Source: an uncultured Candidatus Melainabacteria bacterium
GTDB lineage: Bacteria; Cyanobacteriota; Vampirovibrionia; Gastranaerophilales; Gastranaerophilaceae
Assembly (NCBI GenBank): GCA_934693235.1
Contig: CAKUUY010000039.1
Span: 1 to 6,626 of the forward strand
Reading direction: 5' to 3'
Length of the DNA stretch: 6,626 nucleotides
Shown here: positions 1 through 4,161 of the stretch, piece after piece
Numbering within the stretch: position 1 is the first letter of the stretch
How the letters are laid out: each line of letters starts with the position of its first letter
Notes under the pieces: generated by a model
What the model saw: only the letters and a program-made list of their open reading frames with translations
Database searches by the model: none
What the model was told of the DNA's origin: nothing
Made by a program: the position numbers and the translations under genes

Positions 1-132
1 ATGCCTGGTGATAACGTTGTAATGGAAGTTGAACTTATCGCTCCAGTTGCAATCGAAGAAGGTATGAGATTTGCAATTCGTGAAGGTGGTCACACAGTTG
101 GTGCTGGTGTTGTTGACAAAATTATTGAATAA
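1..132 (+). CDS. tuf: Elongation factor Tu, C-terminal end (partial, 5' cut off by window)
   Basis: The reading frame is open from base 1 and ends in TAA at 130-132, giving 43 residues. It begins MPGDNVVMEVELIAPVAIEE and continues with RFAIREGGHTVGAGVVDKI, the nearly invariant end of bacterial EF-Tu domain 3 (MPGD, FAIREGG and TVGAGVV). EF-Tu is the GTPase that carries aminoacyl-tRNA to the ribosomal A site in the cytoplasm, and domain 3 contacts the tRNA and EF-Ts. The ATG at base 1 is the internal Met of MPGD, not a start codon, so most of the gene (roughly 350 residues in this family) lies to the left. A strong terminator follows 28 bases after the stop, so tuf is the last gene of its transcript. 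Identity is near certain; whether the genome has a second tuf copy cannot be judged here. Confidence 0.97.
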   Translation: MPGDNVVMEVELIAPVAIEEGMRFAIREGGHTVGAGVVDKIIE

Positions 133-160
133 TTTTAATACAATATTAATAAACTTAAAA

Positions 161-188
161 ACGAGCTTGGTAACAGGCTCGTTTTTTT
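161..188 (+). terminator. Intrinsic terminator of tuf
   Basis: Bases 161-169 (ACGAGCTTG) pair with 174-182 (CAGGCTCGT) in a 9-bp stem with one G·U pair. The loop is GTAA, a GNRA-type tetraloop. A run of seven T (182-188) follows directly, and A residues precede the stem. This is a textbook rho-independent terminator for the + strand. Confidence 0.93.
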
Positions 189-258
189 GTTAATGACATA
201 AAACCTTAGTCAAAGCAGGATTAATCATATCACCATATTCCCTTTAATACTATCGCAC

Positions 259-286
259 AAAAAGGACTGCAATTATGCAGTCCTTT
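259..286 (-). terminator. Intrinsic terminator behind the small RHH gene (minus strand)
   Basis: Bases 261-271 (AAAGGACTGCA) and 276-286 (TGCAGTCCTTT) form a perfect 11-bp stem around ATTA. Read on the minus strand, the stem runs into five T (complement of 259-263). On the + strand the next bases are ACAATTTTT, a displaced T-run, so it may also work as a weaker backstop after tuf. It lies about 97 bases after the stop of the minus-strand gene at 383-544 and is its most likely end. Confidence 0.75.
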
Positions 287-382
287 ACAATTTTTCCCCT
301 ATAAATTTTTACCATTTTCACCAAAATATTTTAATTGACCTTGATCTCAATTCCTGACTCCGCTTCAGGTTTAAATCTTTTT

Positions 383-544
383 TTATTTTGCAAGTTGCAA
401 TGCTTGAAATTTGTTCGTTTGTTTGTTTTTCTGTAAGTATTTTACAAGTGATTTTGCAACTATTTCTGAACGCTTTTTGTTTTCCCTATCCAAAATGTCA
501 AAATATTCGTCTAATGATGACATTGTATATTCAGTATTTTTCAT
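383..544 (-). CDS. Small ribbon-helix-helix-like protein, 53 aa
   Basis: A 53-residue reading frame starts MKNTEYTMSSLDEYFDILD and ends LQLAK. Residues 8-38 resemble a ribbon-helix-helix (Arc/MetJ/CopG) fold: a short strand, the helix LDEYFDILDRE, a turn, then the helix RSEIVAKSLVKYL. RSE at the start of the second helix followed by a hydrophobic heptad is the family hallmark. Such proteins bind DNA as dimers and are often autorepressors or antitoxins. The start is the second of two close ATGs; the first (547-549) hits a stop after two codons. AGGGG lies about 9 bases upstream, and a strong promoter sits at 567-594. The gene lies 63 bp after a second RHH gene on the same strand. After the stop, the +1 frame stays open for 17 codons (AAA AAA AGA TTT AAA CCT onward), so the gene may be a frameshifted form of a longer one. 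No toxin gene is visible next to it. I am fairly sure it is a real gene; the target is unknown. Confidence 0.72.
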   Translation of the reverse strand: MKNTEYTMSSLDEYFDILDRENKKRSEIVAKSLVKYLQKNKQTNKFQALQLAK

Positions 545-566
545 TTCATTTTCCCCTTTTAACTCT

Positions 567-594
567 ATTATAACGAAATTTTGCAGATTGTCTA
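567..594 (-). promoter_or_regulatory. Sigma70-type promoter for the 53-aa RHH gene
   Basis: On the minus strand, TAGACA (589-594, 5 of 6 to TTGACA) is followed after 16 bases by a perfect TATAAT (567-572). The predicted transcript start is near 560, leaving a leader of about 15 bases that carries AAAAGGGGAA ahead of the ATG at 544. The gene therefore need not depend on read-through from the RHH gene upstream. Confidence 0.75.
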
Positions 595-607
595 TTTGTT
601 AATTGTT

Positions 608-796
608 TCAACCTAGAAGAGTTTCTAAAATTTCTGCATTTTTTGAAGCCTTTTGTGAATTTCTGATTTGGTTACGGTACATATAAGTTCTAAGTGCTTC
701 TCTGATTAATTCTGATCTTGTACGATTTTCGTTTCCTGCAACTTTATCAATTTCATCTAAAAATCTTTCCGGCATTGAAATTAGTACTCTGGCCAT
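608..796 (-). CDS. CopG/RHH_1-type ribbon-helix-helix DNA-binding protein, 62 aa
   Basis: The protein begins MARVLISMPERFLDEIDKVA, the standard RHH layout. The strand ARVLISMP inserts in the DNA major groove, helix A is ERFLDEIDKVA, a polar turn is GNENRT, and helix B is RSELIREALRTYM (residues about 27-39). A basic, polar tail (YRNQIRNSQKASKN) ends in a short hydrophobic helix, EILETLLG. The length (62 aa) is normal for solitary CopG-like regulators and for antitoxin N-domains. AGGAG at 803-807 sits 6 bases before the ATG, which fixes the start. No RelE, MazF or Fic-like toxin follows; the next gene is a second small RHH protein. Immediately upstream are two direct copies of AAGGGRAAT, a plausible autoregulatory operator because RHH proteins commonly bind short direct or inverted repeats. 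The fold call is secure; the role as regulator rather than antitoxin is inferred. Confidence 0.92.
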   Translation of the reverse strand: MARVLISMPERFLDEIDKVAGNENRTRSELIREALRTYMYRNQIRNSQKASKNAEILETLLG

Positions 797-814
797 AATG
801 TTCTCCTTTTTTTT

Positions 815-835
815 ATTCCCTTTGTGATTCCCCTT
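815..835 (-). promoter_or_regulatory. Candidate RHH operator: two direct 9-mers
   Basis: On the minus strand AAGGGGAAT (827-835) and AAAGGGAAT (815-823) differ at one position and start 12 bases apart, about one helical turn. They end 18 bases before the ATG of the RHH gene at 796. A similar AAAGGGGAAAA lies before the second RHH gene (about 550-560), although there it doubles as its ribosome binding site. Upstream, at 868-875, is the 8-bp palindrome TTGCGCAA. I could not pick a convincing -35/-10 pair for this gene in the very AT-rich 840-924 stretch. Confidence 0.4.
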
Positions 836-924
836 GTATCTATATAAAGGAAATTTGTAATTAAAAATTGCGCAAAATGTATATATTTTTTATAAATATT
901 GTAATAAAAGTTAATATACTTTGA

Positions 925-1611
925 TTAAACCCTTTGTACATAATAGTTTTTGTCTTGTTTTAATTCGGATTTAAGAGTTGCGAACTTTGGAGATTTTTCT
1001 ATTTTAGATAAAATTTTTGCTGTTTTTTCGCGGATAGTGTAATCGCTTATGTTTTTAGTTTTTGATAAAATGTTGAAAAGTGTTTCTGTATCAATAAATT
1101 CAGTAAAAAATGAAATTGTCTCTAAATACCAATATAATTTGAAAACTTCTTTATTTATCTTATATTTACCCTCTTGAATGTGGAAAGCGAGGATTGGTGG
1201 GATGATTTCAAGAGTTTTTTGTGCTAATTTAGCGCAAAAATCTGATGTAAATTCTTGAAAAGGTTTTAATGACTGTATTGATTCAATTGTGTTTCTACAT
1301 ATATTTCCGTTGATATCTATTGTTGCATCAAGAAACTTGTCTACACAATCTACGTAAAAATAGGGATTTTGAGGTAAAAATTCTTTTAATCTAAAAGATA
1401 CGGCTTCACGGATTTTTCCATCGCAACCGGTTAGGTTATTAATAAAAATTTCAGCCTCAGCTTTTGAATTTATACTGTCGAGCTTTAGCGTTGCAGCTTG
1501 TTTTTCTGCAATAGTGCCATTTTTTAGTAGTTCAAACAGATATTCGTGAGAATGAGTATTCTCATATATATTTAAAGCTGCATTAAAATTTTGTATATCT
1601 TTTTCGTTCAA
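925..1611 (-). CDS. Helical HEAT-like repeat protein of unknown function, 228 aa, TTG start
   Basis: I do not recognise a named family. The protein reads as paired amphipathic helices typical of HEAT/ARM solenoids: about residues 22-48 (YLFELLKNGTIAEKQAATLK), 52-79 (EAEIFINNL, then KIREAVSFRLKEFL), a middle part with NTIESIQSLKPF, and 175-205 (TLFNILSK, then YTIREKTAKILSKI). There is no signal peptide, membrane segment or catalytic motif, so a cytoplasmic protein-binding scaffold is the best guess. The frame has no internal Met at all and an in-frame TAA at 1621-1623, so the start must be non-ATG; TTG at 1609-1611 is the first candidate. GAGG at 1625-1628 is 13 bases upstream, longer than ideal. 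An extended -10 promoter inside a palindrome precedes it. No terminator is evident after the stop, so transcription may continue into the RHH gene 128 bp downstream. The small-protein gene on the other side is divergent. Confidence 0.78.
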   Translation of the reverse strand: MNEKDIQNFNAALNIYENTHSHEYLFELLKNGTIAEKQAATLKLDSINSKAEAEIFINNLTGCDGKIREAVSFRLKEFLPQNPYFYVDCVDKFLDATIDINGNICRNTIESIQSLKPFQEFTSDFCAKLAQKTLEIIPPILAFHIQEGKYKINKEVFKLYWYLETISFFTEFIDTETLFNILSKTKNISDYTIREKTAKILSKIEKSPKFATLKSELKQDKNYYVQRV

Positions 1612-1628
1612 ATTTTGTTTTTAACCTC

Positions 1629-1648
1629 GCTATATCAATAATATAGCA
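1629..1648 (-). promoter_or_regulatory. Extended -10 promoter overlapped by a perfect inverted repeat
   Basis: Bases 1629-1635 (GCTATAT) and 1641-1647 (ATATAGC) form a perfect 7-bp inverted repeat around CAATA. The right half, read on the minus strand, contains TGCTATATT (1640-1648), an extended -10 element (TGnTATATT) with no convincing -35. Transcription would start near 1633 and reach the TTG at 1611 after a leader of about 22 bases. The dyad covers the -10 and the start point, where a repressor would block. The operator role is inference. Confidence 0.5.
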
Positions 1649-1713
1649 TAAACTACAATGATTTTCGAAAGGAATATCGTTTTAATATATGATATATGTA
1701 AAAAAGTTAATAG

Positions 1714-1730
1714 TATAATGTGTTCAGGAG
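1714..1730 (+). promoter_or_regulatory. -10 box and ribosome binding site of the 58-aa gene
   Basis: A perfect TATAAT lies at 1714-1719 and AGGAG at 1726-1730, six bases before the ATG at 1737. No good -35 hexamer is found 16-18 bases upstream. If this -10 is used, the transcript would begin around 1726, very close to the AGGAG, so part of the binding site may lie at the extreme 5' end; a promoter further upstream is possible. Confidence 0.5.
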
Positions 1731-1736
1731 ATAGTT

Positions 1737-1913
1737 ATGAAAGAAATAATTGCATTTTTTAAAGAAATATTCATGATAAGTGATGAAAGTTCAAAGCAAA
1801 TGATTGGTTTGTCTCACTTTAAGAGTGAAAAAGAAGTTGTTAAACCGGTAAAAAAAATTAAAAAATTTGAAAAAGAAGTGAAATTATCTGATTTGATGCG
1901 CAGAAGTGCATAA
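1737..1913 (+). CDS. Small basic protein of unknown function, 58 aa
   Basis: A 58-codon frame runs from ATG 1737 to TAA 1911-1913. It begins MKEIIAFFKEIFMISDESSK, a short amphipathic N-terminal helix with aromatic residues. A Lys-rich middle (VVKPVKKIKKFEKEVK) follows, and the end is LSDLMRRSA. The optimal AGGAG six bases before the ATG is the main support; the lysine-rich composition and clean start and stop also fit a real gene. I recognise no family. The hydrophobic face of the first 13 residues next to a strongly basic stretch could suit membrane-surface or nucleic-acid binding, but nothing in the sequence decides this. It is divergent from the HEAT-like gene and is followed 79 bp later, same strand, by the folate cyclo-ligase gene, with no terminator between, so the two may share a transcript. 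Confidence 0.68.
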   Translation: MKEIIAFFKEIFMISDESSKQMIGLSHFKSEKEVVKPVKKIKKFEKEVKLSDLMRRSA

Positions 1914-1975
1914 TTAGCGTCTTGTGTTGGTCGCGAACTTTGCCATTAAGGATGTATGGTTGAATTTTGGTTTTT

Positions 1976-1992
1976 TGTTATATACTTAGTCT
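1976..1992 (+). promoter_or_regulatory. Promoter for a probably leaderless folate cyclo-ligase mRNA
   Basis: TTGAAT at 1960-1965 is a possible -35. TGTTATATA (1976-1984) fits an extended -10; TATACT (1981-1986), 15 bases from the -35, is an overlapping alternative. Either would start transcription at about 1991-1993, at the ATG itself. No Shine-Dalgarno-like purine run precedes the ATG, which agrees with a leaderless transcript. Confidence 0.45.
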
Positions 1993-2505
1993 ATGACTAG
2001 TAAAGTAAATTTACGTAGAAAAGCAAAAATAATGAGAAAAACTTTACAGCTTTTTAAAAAGAGTGCGCTTGTCGTTGCTCAAATAAGAGAAAATTCTTCT
2101 TATAAGTCTGCGAATAACGTTTTGATTTATTATCCGTTGCAGTATGAACTGAATTTGTTGGCGCTATTAGATGATGGAAAAAATTTTTATTTGCCGAGAG
2201 TTTGCAGAGATAAATTATTAATTTGTCCGTTTAAAAAAGGAGAAAAACTTGAAAAGTCAGAATTTAACGTTTGTGAACCCTGTTCAAGTCCAATAAATCC
2301 ACAAAATCTGGATTTAGTTGTTGTTCCGGCATTGATGGCAGACAAAAAAGGATATCGTCTTGGTTATGGAGGCGGATTTTATGATAAGTTTTTGGCCCAA
2401 AATAAAGGTATTAAAACTATTTTACCGATAGCAAAAGAATTGTTTGTTAATGAGTTGCCGCATGAAAATTTTGACGTTCCGGTAGATGAAGTGTTGGTTG
2501 TGTAA
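1993..2505 (+). CDS. 5-formyltetrahydrofolate cyclo-ligase (5,10-methenyl-THF synthetase), 170 aa
   Basis: This enzyme (EC 6.3.3.2; called ygfA or fau in E. coli) uses ATP to convert 5-formyl-THF to 5,10-methenyl-THF. It returns the storage or inhibitory folate made by a serine hydroxymethyltransferase side reaction to one-carbon metabolism in the cytosol. The signature is KKGYRLGYGGGFYDKFL at residues about 118-134, with the family glycine-rich G-x-G-G-G-F-Y-D loop at 124-131, preceded by LDLVVVPALMAD. The N-terminus (VNLRRKAKIMRKTL) matches the basic first helix of the family, and VLIYYPLQYELN plus FYLPRV match its next conserved blocks. At 170 aa it is on the short side (often 180-200) but complete at both ends, finishing FDVPVDEVLVV. 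The ATG at 1993 is preferred over the internal Met 14 because it keeps the conserved Lys/Arg helix. It has no Shine-Dalgarno site. It converges on the Met/Gln-rich gene. Confidence 0.95.
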   Translation: MTSKVNLRRKAKIMRKTLQLFKKSALVVAQIRENSSYKSANNVLIYYPLQYELNLLALLDDGKNFYLPRVCRDKLLICPFKKGEKLEKSEFNVCEPCSSPINPQNLDLVVVPALMADKKGYRLGYGGGFYDKFLAQNKGIKTILPIAKELFVNELPHENFDVPVDEVLVV

Positions 2506-2511
2506 AATATG

Positions 2512-2543
2512 AAAAAAGGGCTCGCTAAATTTGCGAACCCTTT
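2512..2543 (-). terminator. Convergent intrinsic terminator, oriented mainly for the minus strand
   Basis: Bases 2515-2525 (AAAGGGCTCGC) pair with 2533-2543 (GCGAACCCTTT) with one mismatch and a 7-base loop. On the minus strand the stem is followed by six T (complement of 2512-2517), ideal for ending the gene at 2584-3105. On the + strand only three T follow, so it may end the cyclo-ligase transcript less efficiently. Confidence 0.8.
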
Positions 2544-2583
2544 ACAGGTTAGTTAAGGATAGGATTAATTATAGGATAAATTT

Positions 2584-3105
2584 CTAAGCAGTGAAGTTAG
2601 GCTTTAATTGTTCAGCCCCTTTATCTTCAGCTTGTTTGCAAGCCTCAAGTTCTTGATCTAACAATTTTAATTGTGTTTCAAGTTTTGCTTTTTCTGCTTG
2701 AATTTGTTTTTCTTGTTCATTAAGCAGCTTGGTTTCTTGCTTGCCGATTTGTTCTCTTTGTTGATCGTATAAACTTTTAAAGATCCAGTTTTGGTACATA
2801 GCCTGCATATTAGGATCTTGTATTTGTTGCATTTGCATCGCAATTTGCGGTTGCATCATTTGCATTTGCTGTTGAGCACCAAACAACGATGCATTGTGCG
2901 CGTACTGCATGTACATCAATTGTCGACCGAACATAGACCCCGGAGTGTTCATCATATCACTCATAGAAACGGAACCGTCAGCTATGTTTGCAGAATACTG
3001 TTGCAAATCTTCAAGCTTTCTGGTCAAGTTCATTAAACGATAGTTTAAATCACTTTTCCGTTGCATAATGTCTAATTTTCGGTACGCGAAAATCAAGAAT
3101 GACAT
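2584..3105 (-). CDS. Met/Gln-rich coiled-coil protein of unknown function, 173 aa
   Basis: No family was recognised. The sequence has three parts. Residues 1-45 (MSFLIFAYRKLDIMQRKSDL then NYRLMNLTRKLEDLQQY) look like an amphipathic helix with heptads; the first eight residues are hydrophobic but too short and too soon followed by charges to be a clear signal peptide. Residues 46-108 are low-complexity and very rich in Met and Gln (SMSDMMNTPGSMFG, then AQQQMQMMQPQIAMQMQQIQ). Residues 112-160 are a charged coiled coil (KQETKLLNEQEKQIQAEK, then LETQLKLLDQELEACKQAE) with a single Cys at 156. The ATG is supported by AGGTAGGA at 3113-3120. The gene stands alone between the clpP terminator and its own terminator at 2512-2543. 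The design suggests self-association or filament or appendage scaffolding, but that is inference from composition only. Confidence 0.8.
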   Translation of the reverse strand: MSFLIFAYRKLDIMQRKSDLNYRLMNLTRKLEDLQQYSANIADGSVSMSDMMNTPGSMFGRQLMYMQYAHNASLFGAQQQMQMMQPQIAMQMQQIQDPNMQAMYQNWIFKSLYDQQREQIGKQETKLLNEQEKQIQAEKAKLETQLKLLDQELEACKQAEDKGAEQLKPNFTA

Positions 3106-3164
3106 TTTACTTTCCTACCTTTTCTAACTTTAATAACTAACCTTTTTTTTACCTACATTTATAT

Positions 3165-3198
3165 AAAAACATGCAACTCCTTAGAATTGCATGTTTTT
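3165..3198 (-). terminator. Intrinsic terminator of clpP
   Basis: Bases 3165-3176 (AAAAACATGCAA) and 3187-3198 (TTGCATGTTTTT) form a perfect 12-bp stem with a 10-base loop. The stem ends in T5 on both strands. It lies 30 bases after the clpP stop and before the next minus-strand gene, so it should end the clpP transcript; being symmetrical, it could also stop + strand antisense transcription. Confidence 0.8.
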
Positions 3199-3227
3199 CG
3201 AGATTTTGTTAAGTTATGTTACAAGGG

Positions 3228-3842
3228 CTATTTTTTATCTCTTGTAACAACTTTGTCAATAAGGCCGTATTCCAAAGCTTCTTGAGCTGTTAAGAAGTGG
3301 TCTCGTTCACAGTCTTCTTTAACTTTTTCAATAGGTTGTCCGGAGTTTTCTGCAATAATTCCAATTAACATATCTTTCATACGAAGAATTTCTTTAGCTT
3401 CGATTTCAATGTCTGTAGCTTGACCTTTAGCGCCACCAAGAGGTTGGTGAATCATTACTCTAGAATTTGGAAGGGCCAATCTTTTTCCTTTTGCTCCAGA
3501 ACAAAGAAGAAATGCACCCATTGACGCAGCATCGCCCAAACAAATTGTTGATACATCTGATTTGATAAGTTGCATTGTATCATAGATTGCCATCCCGGCA
3601 GTGATTACACCACCAGGGCTGTTAATGTAGAGCATGATATCTTTTTCAGAGTTTTCACTGTCTAATAATAACAACTGTGCAACAACTGAATTGGCAACTT
3701 CGTCGTCAATTTCTGTTCCCAAAAAGATGATTCTTTCTCTTAAAAGTCTTGAGAAGATATCAAAAGAGCGTTCTCCACGAGAAGAAGCTTCAATAACTGT
3801 AGGCACATAGCCCATTATTTTCATATAAGTTTGTTGATCCAT
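3228..3842 (-). CDS. clpP: ATP-dependent Clp protease proteolytic subunit ClpP, 204 aa
   Basis: ClpP forms the 14-subunit serine-protease chamber that degrades proteins unfolded and fed in by Clp ATPases (ClpX, ClpC or ClpA). The catalytic triad is visible: Ser107 in GDAASMGAFLL, His132 in MIHQPLGG, and Asp181 in CERDHFL. The Ser-His (25) and His-Asp (49) spacings equal those of E. coli ClpP. Also present are LYINSPGG (oxyanion-region glycines), GERSFDIFSRLLRERIIFLG at the N-terminus, and the end LEYGLIDKVV. The frame stays open for 21 further codons upstream, to 3905, but AGGAG at 3850-3854 lies 7 bases before the ATG at 3842. That start gives the usual length and a conserved start (YVPTVIE), so I reject the longer form. 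Residue 104 of GDAASMGA is Asp, where I expect an uncharged or polar residue such as Gln, Leu or Met. An inverted repeat 59 bp upstream may be regulatory. It follows tsf in transcription order but probably has its own transcript. Confidence 0.97.
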   Translation of the reverse strand: MDQQTYMKIMGYVPTVIEASSRGERSFDIFSRLLRERIIFLGTEIDDEVANSVVAQLLLLDSENSEKDIMLYINSPGGVITAGMAIYDTMQLIKSDVSTICLGDAASMGAFLLCSGAKGKRLALPNSRVMIHQPLGGAKGQATDIEIEAKEILRMKDMLIGIIAENSGQPIEKVKEDCERDHFLTAQEALEYGLIDKVVTRDKK

Positions 3843-3900
3843 TCTTTCTCTCCTATATAATATGTCCATTGTACAACAAACATGTAAAAAAGAGTAATAG

Positions 3901-3921
3901 ACCAAAAATAGGATTTTTGGT
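3901..3921. promoter_or_regulatory. Perfect inverted repeat upstream of clpP (candidate operator)
   Basis: ACCAAAAAT (3901-3909) and ATTTTTGGT (3913-3921) are perfect 9-bp complements around AGG, 59 bp before the clpP ATG. No T-run follows on the minus strand, so it is not a good terminator. It matches neither the CtsR direct repeat nor the CIRCE element known upstream of clp and chaperone genes. A repressor site is a reasonable but unproven reading. Confidence 0.4.
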
Positions 3922-4084
3922 GTGGAGTTATTCAGAAAATATTGATAAAGAAAGCTTTTGACGACGTCGTAATCTAATCAAATTAAATTGAATGAGATTG
4001 CTATAGCGTATATTCAAAATAGTTAACAATAGTTTTCTACCTTTTCGCTTCGCAATGACAAGTTACGAAAGATGTATATATAAA
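3922..4084. other. Gene-free stretch between tsf and clpP with short palindromes
   Basis: No supported gene is present. The stretch holds a perfect 10-bp palindrome ACGACGTCGT (3961-3970). A dyad TTGAAT (3988-3993) / ATTCAA (4012-4017) encloses GCTATAGC (4000-4007). At about 4041-4060 is TTTTCGCTTCGCAATGACAA, which resembles the GCAATGAC end of short palindromic intergenic repeats seen in many genomes. GATTGC near 3996 could be its opposite end, giving a degraded repeat element. This is weak and inferential. Confidence 0.35.
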
Positions 4085-4133
4085 AGCGCTACTTCCAAAA
4101 CTGGTAAAAATTCCAATATCTAGAAATAGCGCT
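4085..4133 (-). terminator. Terminator-like hairpin after tsf, paired only in minus-strand RNA
   Basis: In the minus-strand RNA, the arm from 4133 to 4113 pairs with the arm from 4104 to 4085 over 20 base pairs with one bulged U and an 8-base loop. Several pairs are G·U; on the + strand these become C/A mismatches, so the fold is meaningful only for transcripts of tsf. It starts 29 bases after the tsf stop and is followed by UUUAUAUAU, a modest U-tract. It probably ends or protects the rpsB-tsf transcript. Confidence 0.62.
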
Positions 4134-4161
4134 AATACTAATAATTTACGCAGAGGGCAAA

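Noticed and set aside
378..388. Programmed -1 frameshift at A AAA AAG
   Set aside because: The heptamer lies after the stop codon of the RHH frame, so ribosomes in that frame would not normally reach it.
388..602. Two overlapping + strand frames of about 60 codons
   Set aside because: They are antisense to the 53-aa RHH gene, are Phe/Cys-rich, have no ribosome binding site and look like no protein.
383..796. Toxin-antitoxin module
   Set aside because: Both products are RHH-like; no toxin-type protein is adjacent on either side, and the HEAT-like gene does not resemble a known toxin.
2791..3036. + strand frame of 81 codons rich in His and Leu
   Set aside because: It is the antisense image of the Met/Gln-rich gene (CAT and TTG codons) and has no start signals.
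3843..3905. 21-residue N-terminal extension of ClpP
   Set aside because: AGGAG sits inside the extension at the right distance from the ATG at 3842, and the shorter form has the usual ClpP length and N-terminus.
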